Below, piece after piece: positions 26,705 through 35,757 of a stretch of 64,000 nucleotides of DNA. The notes beneath the pieces were generated by a model that saw only the letters and a list, made by a program, of their open reading frames with translations, had not been told where the DNA came from and made no database searches. Both the position numbers and the translations under genes were made by a program. Location: positions 370,121 through 434,120 of the forward strand of contig NZ_JAADJU010000005.1 in the NCBI RefSeq assembly GCF_012933545.1, in the 5' to 3' direction. The first letter of the stretch is position 1; every line of letters starts with the position of its first letter. This DNA is from Rouxiella aceris (lineage in GTDB: Bacteria; Pseudomonadota; Gammaproteobacteria; Enterobacterales; Enterobacteriaceae).

Positions 26705-27601
26705 ATGGAAATGCCCCTTACCACCCTGGAGCAATGGGTTGTACTGCAGACCGTTGTCAGCGAAGGCAGCTATGCGCAGGCAGCAAAACGCCTGTTTCGC
26801 AGCCAGTCTTCCGTAAGCTACGCGCTGACGAGTTTGCAGGAACGATTGGGATTGCCGTTGCTGCAAATTGTCGGCAGAAGGGCAGAGCTCACGGAGCAGG
26901 GCAGAGCGCTATTATCCCAGGCGCAGCCGTTGATCGCGGCTTTTATCCAGCTAGAAACGCGCGCCCATGGGCTGCGTGGCGGGGCGCGAACCCAATTGAG
27001 TCTGGTGGTGGATACCGTATTCCCGAAAAATGCGCTCTTTCCGGCGTTGAAAGCCTTTCAGCAGATTTACCCTGATACCCAGGTGCAGATCACCGAGATC
27101 CTGCGTAATGAAACCGCCCGACAGTGGCAGCAGCATGATGCCGACCTCTATATCACCACGCTACCGGCAGATAATACCTTTAATAGCCGCTGGCTGGTGG
27201 ATGTGGAATTTGTGCCAGTGGTGGCCAAAAATCACCCTTTATTGCGTTGCTCTGCCCCTGTCAGTCATACCGCGCTGGCCAGCTACCCACTGATCACCCT
27301 GGTTGACCGTGACTCGCAGCGTAGTGACAAGCGCAAAACCTATCAGGCCGCCAGTTGGAGCTTTACCACGGTTGAGGCGGCGATCGAGGCGGTGACCCAC
27401 GGCGTTGGTTATGGCTGGGTGCCCTTGCACAGCATTGCCGGGCGATTGCAGCGGGGGGAATTGGTGCATTTACCTTTGGGAGAAAGCGCCATGCGCAAGA
27501 CGGCACTTTATTTGAGCTTTAACAGCGAGGAACACCGCTTTGATACCACGCTCAATGCCTTTGTCGCCGAGATTGAACGTTGTATCGATGCCGCGAGGTA
27601 A
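26705..27601 (+). CDS. LysR-family regulator, probable activator of phenolic acid decarboxylase
   Basis: 298 residues. The N-terminal HTH (LEQWVVLQTVVSEGSYAQAAKRLFRSQSSVSYAL) and the ligand domain are typical. Divergent orientation to the decarboxylase, with only 121 bp between them, predicts control of that gene by hydroxycinnamic acids (inference). It belongs to the LysR subgroup with an S-Q-S-S-V-S recognition helix, not to the unrelated PadR family used in Gram-positives. Confidence 0.9.
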   Translation: MEMPLTTLEQWVVLQTVVSEGSYAQAAKRLFRSQSSVSYALTSLQERLGLPLLQIVGRRAELTEQGRALLSQAQPLIAAFIQLETRAHGLRGGARTQLSLVVDTVFPKNALFPALKAFQQIYPDTQVQITEILRNETARQWQQHDADLYITTLPADNTFNSRWLVDVEFVPVVAKNHPLLRCSAPVSHTALASYPLITLVDRDSQRSDKRKTYQAASWSFTTVEAAIEAVTHGVGYGWVPLHSIAGRLQRGELVHLPLGESAMRKTALYLSFNSEEHRFDTTLNAFVAEIERCIDAAR

Positions 27602-27602
27602 A

Positions 27603-27637
27603 AACCGCTTCACTCGCAGGGCGCGGGTGAAGCGGTT
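27603..27637. terminator. Bidirectional terminator between the LysR gene and eptA
   Basis: AACCGCTTCAC (27603-27613) pairs perfectly with GTGAAGCGGTT (27627-27637), just after the LysR stop and just before the eptA stop. Confidence 0.75.
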
Positions 27638-27646
27638 AGCGGCAAA

Positions 27647-29278
27647 CTATTGTGCCGTTCGGCAGGGCTGTAAAATATCCAGCGACGGGTCAATGGCTGA
27701 AGTTTTGACATTCATGGCATCAAGCACCGTGTGGAATAAATTATCCTGGGAATAGTCGTTTTTCGCCGCTTGCGCCTGCAGGCAACTGAGTGACAGCCCC
27801 TGAGCCTGCACGTATTGCGGCGAAAGCCAGAACATCATTGGTACATGGGTCTGCTGAGGTGGCGCAACGCTATAAGGCGTGCCATGTAGGTAAAAACCAT
27901 CTTCGCCCAGTGATTCACCGTGGTCGGAGAGGTAAATCATCGCTACATTATATTTGTCCTGGTACTGCCTGGCCTTGGCGATCACCTGGGTGAGCACATA
28001 ATCGGTGTAACGCACGGTATTATCGTAAGTATTAACCAGTTGCTCATGGCTGCAGTTTTCAATATCACTGCGTTGACAGTCGGGGGTGAAGAAGCGGAAG
28101 TTATCCGGATAGCGGCGGTAATAGGCCGGGCCGTGGCTGCCAATCAGGTGCAGGCCAATCAGCTTGTTTTTGCCATCATCAACGATTTTTCCATCAAGAT
28201 TTTCCAGCAGCGCTGCGTCGTAACAGGTATCGCCATCGCAGAATTTGCCGTCTTTCGGGGTATCAATAATAACATTAGGCACGCGGTCGCAGACGCCTTT
28301 ACAGCCCTCGTCATTGTCTTTCCAAAATACCGAGACCCCGGCACGTTGCACGATATCGAGGAAACTGTCGCTGTTGTGCGCGCGATCGTTATTAAAGTCG
28401 ATACGTTTCATATCAGAGAACATGCAGGGCACCGAGACGGCCGTTGCCGTACCGCAAGAGCTGACATGATTAAAGAACACCATATCCGGCGTCTGTTGCG
28501 TAAAGGCGTTGGTAGGTCGGCTGTAACCATTATAGGACTGATTTTGCGCGCGGCCGGTTTCACCAATGACCAGGAACATCAGGGTGGGTTTCTGCCCGGC
28601 TTTTTGCACCAGCGCGGCATCGGTACCGACTTTTTCATAAGGTAGGGGTTCGGTCAGGTATTTATGATTGAGGTACTGAAAACCGCTATACAGATAGTTG
28701 GTCGGCAAAATCTCCAGGTTCAGCGTGCGGTTGTTACGTCCGACCGAAGAATAATCCTGATAATAGAGCGCTGCGACACCACCGATCAACGCCAGTGATA
28801 CCAGCATGGAGAGTACACGTACGCCCAGACGTTTGAGGATGGTCTGATTATAGATAACCGGCGTTTTTAGCAGCAGCAGGGCGGGTAATATCCCCGTGAA
28901 GGTGAACCAGGCAACCACTGACAGGTTTAAATAAGAGGTGGCTTCGCTTTGCTGGGTTTCGGCGATATTTTGGATCATACCGCGGTCAAATACGATATTA
29001 AACACCCCTTGCGCATAGGCGGCCAGGGCGCTGACCAGCAACAGGATAATAAACACCGGCTTGAATATCGGTTTAAAGGTCAGGGGGGTAAAAACGAAGT
29101 TCAACGCGGCAAACAGCACAACCGGAATTGACAGGGCAAAGCCAATTTTAAACGCTGAAAGTGCATGCAGGATACGATAAAAATGCAGTAACACGGGCAG
29201 GTTGACGATCAGGGTAAAATACAGACTGATAAGTAAAGTCAGCCAAAAGTAGCTGATTTTAGGCAGAAAATTTCGCAA
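27647..29278 (-). CDS. eptA: Lipid A phosphoethanolamine transferase EptA (PmrC)
   Basis: About 543 residues. Five N-terminal membrane helices (about 1-180) are followed by a periplasmic alkaline-phosphatase-like domain: metal site VIGETGR, nucleophile Thr in SSCGTATAVSVPCMFS, and LSDHGESLGEDG with Asp/His ligands. It transfers phosphoethanolamine to lipid A and so lowers binding of polymyxin and cationic peptides. I prefer TTG at 29278, with GGAG (29285-29288 on +) 6 nt upstream; the frame stays open to another TTG at 29326. A PmrA-type direct repeat lies about 100 bp upstream. Confidence 0.88.
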   Translation of the reverse strand: MRNFLPKISYFWLTLLISLYFTLIVNLPVLLHFYRILHALSAFKIGFALSIPVVLFAALNFVFTPLTFKPIFKPVFIILLLVSALAAYAQGVFNIVFDRGMIQNIAETQQSEATSYLNLSVVAWFTFTGILPALLLLKTPVIYNQTILKRLGVRVLSMLVSLALIGGVAALYYQDYSSVGRNNRTLNLEILPTNYLYSGFQYLNHKYLTEPLPYEKVGTDAALVQKAGQKPTLMFLVIGETGRAQNQSYNGYSRPTNAFTQQTPDMVFFNHVSSCGTATAVSVPCMFSDMKRIDFNNDRAHNSDSFLDIVQRAGVSVFWKDNDEGCKGVCDRVPNVIIDTPKDGKFCDGDTCYDAALLENLDGKIVDDGKNKLIGLHLIGSHGPAYYRRYPDNFRFFTPDCQRSDIENCSHEQLVNTYDNTVRYTDYVLTQVIAKARQYQDKYNVAMIYLSDHGESLGEDGFYLHGTPYSVAPPQQTHVPMMFWLSPQYVQAQGLSLSCLQAQAAKNDYSQDNLFHTVLDAMNVKTSAIDPSLDILQPCRTAQ

Positions 29279-29378
29279 TGAAAACTCCAAAGTACTGACG
29301 TTTGGCAAATGTGTGAAATCAGGCAACAGCGAAAATGCACGCGGAAAATGCAGATAATGCGCAGTTTATTCTTCTTCT

Positions 29379-29395
29379 CTTAATAAATCCTTAAT
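29379..29395 (+). promoter_or_regulatory. Candidate PmrA (BasR) box upstream of eptA
   Basis: CTTAAT-N5-CTTAAT (29379-29384 and 29390-29395) matches the PmrA direct-repeat consensus exactly. It reads on the + strand, that is, opposite to eptA, so orientation should be checked against known sites. Confidence 0.6.
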
Positions 29396-29457
29396 AAATT
29401 GCAGGATCGATCCTTACGCCTTGAGGATTTAAAGAAGGGCAGATAAACAGTAGGTCA

Positions 29458-29488
29458 TGCCTCCGCCTGCCAGCGACAAGCAGAGGCA
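29458..29488 (-). terminator. Hairpin downstream of the DUF2891 gene
   Basis: On the - strand, TGCCTCTGCTTG pairs with CAGGCGGAGGCA along 12 positions (two G-U), loop TCGCTGG, 12 bp after the DUF2891 stop. No T-run follows. Confidence 0.5.
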
Positions 29489-29499
29489 AGGTCAGAGGT

Positions 29500-30510
29500 T
29501 CAGGCTTCTAATGCCAGCAAAGCGAAGGTGGCCAGCCAGTGTTCGCCGAGATAGTCGCTATCGAGGTGAGGCAGGGCACTGTGCAGATGTTTTTCGGCAC
29601 TGACCTCAAGCAAAGTCACGCGCTGATCGTCGGCGGGTAATGCCCTGGCAAGCGCCCGCTGACACCAGGCGCGGCTGAGGTTTAATCCATCCAGATGACC
29701 GATTTTGCCGTCGCGGCGATCGGTGACAGTAGCGGGAGTAAACAGGGTTTCAGGTTGCCCCTGGGCCAGTTGCGGCAAGAATTGGCCAAACCAGGTAATA
29801 AAGGCCTGCGGTGACAATACCCGCCGCATTAGCTCTGCCTCCATCAATGAGGGGGATAAAAATTCATCGCCGCCAGGCTCCCAGGCCTGACAGTTTTTGT
29901 CTTGCAGATGCCAGCGCAGCGCGGTTTCTTCAATCAGTGAGGCCAACGGCTGTTGGGCCGTGCTGCGCGCATAGTCGAGGGCCAGCGCCAGCGCAAAGGC
30001 GCTGTTAAAATGGCTTCCTGTGCGGAGTGGATAGGTGGCTTTCGGCAGAAAATCGCAAAAGCTGTTTACAAAAAAATCGCTTATCGGCGACAGCGTGGTT
30101 GCCCAATCTTTGGCTTGCGGCAGGGGCAGGTGATCGACTTGTTGCGCCAGGGCCAGAAACCACGCCCAGCCATAGGGGCGTTCAAAGCCCTGATGTTGAG
30201 CTTGTTGCAGATAGCGCATTTCGCCAGCGACGTTTTCGGCGGTAAAATGCGTCTCGACAAGGGCAATAATGCGTTCTGCCTCTGGCAATTGCGGGTAGCG
30301 AGCCAACAGGCGCAGCAGCAGCCAGTAGCCGTGTACACAGGAGTGCCAGTCATAGCTGCCATAAAAAATCGGGTGCAGTGCGCGAGGCCCTTGGATATCT
30401 TCCGCGCCAGCCAAGGCATGGGTCAGCTTATTGGGATACTCGCGGGTCACATGATTTAAGGCCAGATTGGCAAAACGAGACGCCATGTCTGGCGTCAGTT
30501 GCAGGCTCAT
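29500..30510 (-). CDS. DUF2891 family protein
   Basis: About 336 residues, no signal peptide. HPIFYGSYDWHSCVHGYW, PYGWAWFLALAQQ, GTHFNSAF-like RTGSHFNSAFALALALDYAR and LGEHWLATFALLAL mark the DUF2891 family, which looks like an alpha/alpha-toroid enzyme with conserved His, Trp and Asp residues. ATG 30510 has TTGGAG just upstream; an earlier in-frame ATG (30555) would overlap the permease gene. It is the last gene of a leftward operon with DUF969 and DUF979 membrane proteins, so it probably acts on what they import. Function is unproven. Confidence 0.8.
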   Translation of the reverse strand: MSLQLTPDMASRFANLALNHVTREYPNKLTHALAGAEDIQGPRALHPIFYGSYDWHSCVHGYWLLLRLLARYPQLPEAERIIALVETHFTAENVAGEMRYLQQAQHQGFERPYGWAWFLALAQQVDHLPLPQAKDWATTLSPISDFFVNSFCDFLPKATYPLRTGSHFNSAFALALALDYARSTAQQPLASLIEETALRWHLQDKNCQAWEPGGDEFLSPSLMEAELMRRVLSPQAFITWFGQFLPQLAQGQPETLFTPATVTDRRDGKIGHLDGLNLSRAWCQRALARALPADDQRVTLLEVSAEKHLHSALPHLDSDYLGEHWLATFALLALEA

Positions 30511-30538
30511 AGGATCTCCAATAGTGGCGGCCAAAGGA

Positions 30539-31489
30539 TCAGAAGCGGAAAACAAAGAAATACATAAAGGCAGTATTGACCAGCAAGAGCAATACCCCGG
30601 TCAGCCATTGCGCTTTGATCACCGCATATTTGTCTTCCAGCTCCAACAGGGCTGCCGGTACGATATTAAAGTTTGCTGCCATCGGCGTCATCAGGGTGCC
30701 GCAGAAGCCGGACAGCATGCCAATTGCCCCCATTATCGCCGGATTGCCCCCTAACTGATGGAATATCAGCGGTAAACCTATTCCGGCGGTCATTACCGGG
30801 AAGGCGGCAAAGCCGTTTCCCATAATCATGGTAAAGAGCGCCATGCCGAAGGTATAAGCAACAATTATCGCCAGCGGTGAACCCATAGGGATTACATCTT
30901 TCACCAGGTTGGCGACCACACCGCCGACGCCTGCCAGTGCAAACAAGGCGCCCAGAGCGGCCAGCATCTGCGGCAATATCGCAGCCCAACCGACGGTATC
31001 CATGGTCTGGCCACCGGCCTTAATGGCTTTTAGCGGCGAATCGCGCAGCATCAGCAGGGCGACAATAAAGGCGATAACGGTACCCAGCACCAGCGAAATC
31101 AGGGTGACGTTTTTGCCTTCCACCAGTGGCGTATATTTTAAGGTCAGGGTGCCGAGCAGGGTAACAATCGGGATCAGCAAGGCGGGGATAAATAACTTGC
31201 TGCCAAAGCGTTTCGCTTTGGCTTCACGCTGTGCCGCCACGGCGGGCTGCTCGTTGTCATTTTTGCCCTTGCCCAGTTTACCGGTACCGGCAATCACTGC
31301 CAGCGCAATAGCCAAACAGCCGGTGACAAAATAGGGCAGCATGCTGCCAAATAAAAAGGTCACGGCATACACGCCCCAAAACAAGGCGTTAACTATACGT
31401 CGTGGATTGCTGTGGTCGCGCAAGTTGAACAGGGCGTAGGTGGCAAACAGTAAACCGGCAAGAATATAGGTGGTATTTAAGGTGATCAT
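30539..31489 (-). CDS. DUF979 family membrane protein (putative 5-oxoproline transporter subunit)
   Basis: 316 residues with about nine hydrophobic helices and a basic loop near residues 80-100 (NDNEQPAVAAQREAKAKRFG). Sequence blocks such as PMGSPLAIIVAYTFGMALFTMIMGNGFAAFPVMTAGIGLP match DUF979. Its start overlaps the stop of the DUF969 gene by 4 bp, so the two proteins are translationally coupled and likely form one permease. Current annotation practice, as I recall it, calls the pair a 5-oxoproline transporter; that is not proven here. Confidence 0.83.
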   Translation of the reverse strand: MITLNTTYILAGLLFATYALFNLRDHSNPRRIVNALFWGVYAVTFLFGSMLPYFVTGCLAIALAVIAGTGKLGKGKNDNEQPAVAAQREAKAKRFGSKLFIPALLIPIVTLLGTLTLKYTPLVEGKNVTLISLVLGTVIAFIVALLMLRDSPLKAIKAGGQTMDTVGWAAILPQMLAALGALFALAGVGGVVANLVKDVIPMGSPLAIIVAYTFGMALFTMIMGNGFAAFPVMTAGIGLPLIFHQLGGNPAIMGAIGMLSGFCGTLMTPMAANFNIVPAALLELEDKYAVIKAQWLTGVLLLLVNTAFMYFFVFRF

Positions 31490-32175
31490 TTACCCAGGAT
31501 CTCCTGTTGTCCGTCAAATCGTCTGGCCAGCGAACGGTCGAGCAGCCACAGGCGAATAAAATGGATAACCAGCGCGGCTATCGCTGTCGGTATTGCCCAT
31601 ACCGAGAGTTGTAGTGGTTCGACAAATACGCCGTTCTGGTCGAGAAAACCTTTAATCAACAAAATGGACTGGATGGCAATAAAGATATCTTCGCCAAAAA
31701 AAACCGCGATATTGTCAACTGCGGCGGCATTGGCGCGAATTTTTTGCCGCACATCGTTAGGCAAATCACCATATTTGGTGGTGGCTGCCGCTTCGGCCAT
31801 CGGCGCTATCAGCGGGCGCACCATCTGTGGGTGTCCGCCTAGCGAGGTAAGCCCGAGGGCGGCGGTGGCCTGACGAAGAACAAAATAGAGCATCAGCACG
31901 CGACCGGTGGTTGCGGCATGAATTTTTGAAATCAGATGCTTGGCTTGCTCTTTCAGGCCGCTGCGTTCAAGCAGGGCGATCACCGGCAAAGTCAGCCAGA
32001 TCAACCCCATATAGCGGTTGTCGTTAAAGGCTTTGCCAAAGGCACTGATAATATCCACGGTGTGCATTCCGCCCGCGACGCCGGTTGAGATACCGGCAAT
32101 GGTCACTACCAGCAGCGGATTAAACCGCAGTGCAAAGCCAATCACCACAATTGGAATGCCAATAAGAACCCACAT
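31486..32175 (-). CDS. DUF969 family membrane protein (putative 5-oxoproline transporter subunit)
   Basis: 229 residues with several helices. IGIPIVVIGFALRFNPLLVVTIAGISTGVAGG and LTSLGGHPQMVRPLIAPMAEAAA are typical of DUF969, the usual partner of DUF979. It is the first gene of the leftward DUF969-DUF979-DUF2891 operon. A pyroglutamyl peptidase, often linked in Gram-positives, is absent; DUF2891 takes its place. Confidence 0.83.
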   Translation of the reverse strand: MWVLIGIPIVVIGFALRFNPLLVVTIAGISTGVAGGMHTVDIISAFGKAFNDNRYMGLIWLTLPVIALLERSGLKEQAKHLISKIHAATTGRVLMLYFVLRQATAALGLTSLGGHPQMVRPLIAPMAEAAATTKYGDLPNDVRQKIRANAAAVDNIAVFFGEDIFIAIQSILLIKGFLDQNGVFVEPLQLSVWAIPTAIAALVIHFIRLWLLDRSLARRFDGQQEILGK

Positions 32176-32567
32176 GATCTCTCCCCTGTTGTCTAATGGA
32201 TCGCGCCAATTAACGCGATTTTTTTGGTGCTATCAATATGATTTATATAGATATAATTTTTATTAGATTTATTGCGCAAACAGCACTATAAAAGGTGACA
32301 TTCGGAAAATAACAACCAGCGGCAAGTTAAGCAAGTTGCAAAGGCGGGTCATCCATAGGATTTTGTGATGATGGGGTTTTACCTTGCACAACAAGAGATT
32401 AAGCCTTTCTTTTTCCCCGTTGCGCAGCAGAATGCGGTCGCTAACGGGTAACCTGCGACAAAACAAGCAAAATGCGTGCTTCTGCTCTATGCCATTGAAA
32501 CTTCGGTGCTATGATGGTTTGACAGGCGGGAAGCAACCCCGCGATTGATTTAAGTAAGGATGCAGCA
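32176..32567. other. Divergent promoter region (DUF969 operon and AI-2E-type permease)
   Basis: 392 bp with no gene recognised. An AT-rich block (32222-32275, TTTATATAGATATAATTTTT) near the DUF969 start probably holds its promoter. I see no other structure. Confidence 0.4.
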
Positions 32568-33578
32568 ATGCAAATAATGAGACCCCAGCATATTCGTTGG
32601 CTCAGTTTATTGATTGTTATGGGCGGACTGTTATTGATCCTGCCGCTTCAACTGTTGGGGTGTTTTCTCGCGGGCTTTATCGTTTATGAACTGGTCAATG
32701 GTCTGACCCCCTATTTTCAGAAAATTATCAGCGGCGAGCGCGCCCGCTGGCTGGTCGTAGTACTGATCAGCACCCTGGTGGTCAGTGCGCTGATCCTGGC
32801 GGTGATGGGAATTGTCTCTTTTCTGCTGCACGATATGCGCAATCCCGCGGTGTTCAACGAAAAGGTCAGTGGTTTGCTTAGTGATGCGCAAAGTCGGCTT
32901 TCGCCGGTTATGTTGCATTATCTTCCGGCCAATCTCGAAGAGCTGCAGCGTGAATTTGTGCAGTGGCTACGTGAGCATGTGGTGATGTTGCAAAACGTCG
33001 GCAAAAATGCAGCTCATACTTTTGTAACCATGCTGGTGGGGATGATCCTCGGAGCGATTATTTCTCTGCAAAGACCAGGTGGCGAAGACCCCCAGGCGCC
33101 GCTAAAAAATGATTTACTACAGCGTATGCGTTTTCTCAGTAAGGCGTTTCGTAATGTCGTTTTTGCCCAGTTCCAGATTTCATTAATCAATACCTTTTTG
33201 TCTTGCGTATTTTTGTTCGGCGTTTTGCCGCTGTTTGGTATTCATCTGCCGTTATCCAAGACCTTAGTGGTGTTCACCTTTGTGTGTGGCTTACTGCCGG
33301 TGATTGGTAATCTGATCTCCAATACGGTGATTTTTATCGTTGGTTTGTCTTTATCACTGTGGGTGGGGGTGCTGGTATTGATCTATCTGATCATCATCCA
33401 TAAAGTTGAGTATTTCCTGAATGCGCGCATTGTCGGAACGCGTATTAATGCCAAATCCTGGGAAGTGCTGCTGGCGATGCTGATTTTTGAGTCGGCTTTT
33501 GGTTTGCCGGGCGTTGTTGCCGCCCCCATCTACTATGCTTATCTAAAAAGTGAGCTTAAAGACGCCGGACTTATCTGA
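32568..33578 (+). CDS. AI-2E family transporter (PerM/YdiK-like)
   Basis: 336 residues with about eight helices: four near the N-terminus, then a soluble loop around 90-150, then the conserved C-terminal block (KAFRNVVFAQFQISLINTFL, FVCGLLPVIGNLISNTVI and KVEYFLNARIVGTRINAKSW). Members are permease-like exporters of small molecules or ions; autoinducer-2 transport is established for only a few, so the substrate is open. It stands alone. Confidence 0.87.
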   Translation: MQIMRPQHIRWLSLLIVMGGLLLILPLQLLGCFLAGFIVYELVNGLTPYFQKIISGERARWLVVVLISTLVVSALILAVMGIVSFLLHDMRNPAVFNEKVSGLLSDAQSRLSPVMLHYLPANLEELQREFVQWLREHVVMLQNVGKNAAHTFVTMLVGMILGAIISLQRPGGEDPQAPLKNDLLQRMRFLSKAFRNVVFAQFQISLINTFLSCVFLFGVLPLFGIHLPLSKTLVVFTFVCGLLPVIGNLISNTVIFIVGLSLSLWVGVLVLIYLIIIHKVEYFLNARIVGTRINAKSWEVLLAMLIFESAFGLPGVVAAPIYYAYLKSELKDAGLI

Positions 33579-33766
33579 GTCCTGCCTCTCTGGCTGGGCC
33601 TGCCGTTCGCGCAGTGCTTAGCCAAAAATCCTTAAAAAAACAGATTTAGGCAAGGAGTGGCGAGGATCGTTATAACGATATTCCTCGCTTATCCGTCATA
33701 CTTTGGCTCGGCCACCGCGCTCAGGCGCTGGCCAGACCACTCTCGTTTACCCTCAGGAGAACACAG

Positions 33767-34825
33767 ATGACTCTTAACGTCCGAGGCTTTGCCGCACAGT
33801 CCGCCGAGACACCGCTGGCACCTCATAACTTTATTCGTCGCGACCCTCGTGATACCGATGTTGTCATTGATATCGAGTACTGCGGCGTTTGTCACTCTGA
33901 CATTCATCAGGCGCGTAACGAATGGCATTCAAGCGTCTACCCACTGGTACCTGGCCATGAAATCATCGGTCGCGTAACCCACGTAGGCGCCAAAGTCACC
34001 GCTTTCAAAGTCGGTGATGCAGTCGGTGTCGGTTGTATGGTTGACTCCTGCCAGCATTGCGAATCATGCAAGGCTGACCTGGAGCAATACTGTACCGAAG
34101 GCGCTACCATGACGTATAACAGTGTCGATCGTCATGACAAAATGCCTACTTTTGGCGGCTACTCCGAACAGATCGTGGTATCTGAAAAATTTGTTCTGCG
34201 TATTCCCGAAACCCTGGATATCAAAGCGGCTGCGCCTCTGCTGTGTGCCGGTATCACCACTTACTCGCCGCTAAAACACTGGCAGGTGAAAAAAGGCGAC
34301 AAAGTGGCCATCGTGGGTCTGGGTGGATTAGGTCATATGGGACTGAAATTTGCCAAAGCGATGGGGGCAGACGTCACGCTGTTCACCCGTTCAGCGGGTA
34401 AAGAGCAAGAAGCCTACCGTCTGGGGGCCGATCACGTGGTGCTGTCTACCGATGAAAAGCAGATGGCAGCGGTAAAAAGCCACTTTGACTTTATTCTCGA
34501 CACTGTGCCACACCAGCATGATCTGAATCCGTACCTGGATACGCTAAAACGCGATGGTACGCATATTCTGGTGGGGCTGATTGAGCCGGTAGAACCAGCG
34601 GTCCACGCCGGTAAACTGATTATGGGTCGCAAGAGCCTGGTTGGTTCGCTGATTGGCGGTATTGCCGAAACCCAGGAGATGCTGGATTTTTGCGCCGAAC
34701 ATGGCATTAACTGTGATGTTGAGATGATCAACATGCAGGATATCAACGACGCCTATACGCGCATGCTGAAGAGCGATGTGAAGTATCGTTTCGTCATTGA
34801 TATGGCTTCACTGAAAAATGCCTGA
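33767..34825 (+). CDS. Zinc-dependent alcohol dehydrogenase, YahK/cinnamyl-alcohol type
   Basis: 352 residues. Catalytic zinc ligands are Cys42 (CGVCHSD), His64-Glu65 (GHE) and the Cys of LLCAGITTYSP. The structural zinc uses Cys95, Cys98, Cys101 and Cys109. The coenzyme motif is GLGGLGHMG. This group reduces a broad range of aldehydes with NADPH. The region is similar to YahK but not close enough to claim orthology. GGAG precedes the ATG, and a perfect terminator follows. Confidence 0.92.
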   Translation: MTLNVRGFAAQSAETPLAPHNFIRRDPRDTDVVIDIEYCGVCHSDIHQARNEWHSSVYPLVPGHEIIGRVTHVGAKVTAFKVGDAVGVGCMVDSCQHCESCKADLEQYCTEGATMTYNSVDRHDKMPTFGGYSEQIVVSEKFVLRIPETLDIKAAAPLLCAGITTYSPLKHWQVKKGDKVAIVGLGGLGHMGLKFAKAMGADVTLFTRSAGKEQEAYRLGADHVVLSTDEKQMAAVKSHFDFILDTVPHQHDLNPYLDTLKRDGTHILVGLIEPVEPAVHAGKLIMGRKSLVGSLIGGIAETQEMLDFCAEHGINCDVEMINMQDINDAYTRMLKSDVKYRFVIDMASLKNA

Positions 34826-34856
34826 CCGATAAGCACGTTGCTTTTTTTGCGCTTTT

Positions 34857-34888
34857 AAGCGGCAGCCCGAGAGATCGGGCTGCCGCTT
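34857..34888 (+). terminator. Terminator after the alcohol dehydrogenase gene
   Basis: A perfect 14-bp stem, 34857-34870 with 34875-34888 (AAGCGGCAGCCCGA paired with TCGGGCTGCCGCTT), around a GAGA loop. Confidence 0.88.
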
Positions 34889-34980
34889 GTTCGTTAAATT
34901 TTACCTTTCCCCGCGTTGTCGACTTCTCGCCTTGTTGTCACAGTGGTATTCTTCTGCTTTCGCCGAGCGAAGGAAAATCA

Positions 34981-35328
34981 GTGGCTAAGAATTTTGATGA
35001 ATTAATCAGAGATATCGATCTGATTATTGAACATGTAGATAACCTGAAAAATCAGCCTGGACGCAGCCAGAAGAGCATCATTCCCCAGCCTGCTGAAAAG
35101 TTGGCCTACGATTCGTTTTCTGAGATTTACGCCTTAAAAGCGGTGATGCGGGCGTTTATCTCTTCTGTTGATACCATCGTGAAAGTGCAAATTGCTCATA
35201 AGGTAGAACAGGATATTGGCCATCTGGATTCTCGGGTGCGCTCAATTGGTGGTGATAGTGCCAAGGCCGAGGATCTGGCGCAAATCACTGCTTATGTGCG
35301 TCATGCCGTATCGGAAATGATGGACTAG
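34981..35328 (+). CDS. Small alpha-helical protein of unknown function
   Basis: 115 residues from a GTG start with AAGGAAA 5-8 nt upstream. Charged, helical composition (FDELIRDIDLIIEHVDNLKNQ and AQITAYVRHAVSEMMD), no membrane segment and no recognised domain. It has its own terminator (35355-35410) and stands alone, so it looks like a real expressed gene. I do not recognise the family. Confidence 0.72.
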   Translation: MAKNFDELIRDIDLIIEHVDNLKNQPGRSQKSIIPQPAEKLAYDSFSEIYALKAVMRAFISSVDTIVKVQIAHKVEQDIGHLDSRVRSIGGDSAKAEDLAQITAYVRHAVSEMMD

Positions 35329-35354
35329 CCTGTGGTTAACGGGGCAACTGTTTG

Positions 35355-35410
35355 ACGCTGAATGTTTTTCGCCGGGTGCAATGGTGAATTATCACATTCA
35401 GCGTTTTTTA
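35355..35410 (+). terminator. Terminator after the small helical protein gene
   Basis: ACGCTGAATGT (35355-35365) and ACATTCAGCGT (35394-35404) form a perfect 11-bp stem with a 28-nt loop, followed by TTTTTTA. Confidence 0.72.
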
Positions 35411-35757
35411 TTGATCTTTATTTTTTCGTTGCCTCAGCGTTAATTTATTTTAAAAACAGTGGCATAAGTGCTGGCATAACCAGCGAATTGCTCGCTAAAT
35501 CGACGATCTACACTAATTGCTCGCAGTAACTGTTAAAAAGAGTTGCTATTCGATGGCAGTCATGAGTAAATACGTCTCGGCCTGTGGTACAGACCTATTT
35601 ATGCACGACATCCTGAGTAAAGTGGTTCAAATTTAAAGCGTTATCCTCGATAACCCTGATCTGACGAATTTCCTTCTTAGTGCCTCCATAAGTAACGACT
35701 GAAATCCGGCTATAACATGCCCATGGTGGCGAAATTTATATTTAAAAGGTAATTCCT
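35411..35757. other. Long leader region of the cold-shock gene
   Basis: About 350 bp with no coding frame of note before a csp gene. Long structured 5' UTRs that sense cold are usual for cspA-type genes, so part of this stretch is probably transcribed leader (inference). I did not find a certain cold-box. Confidence 0.45.
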
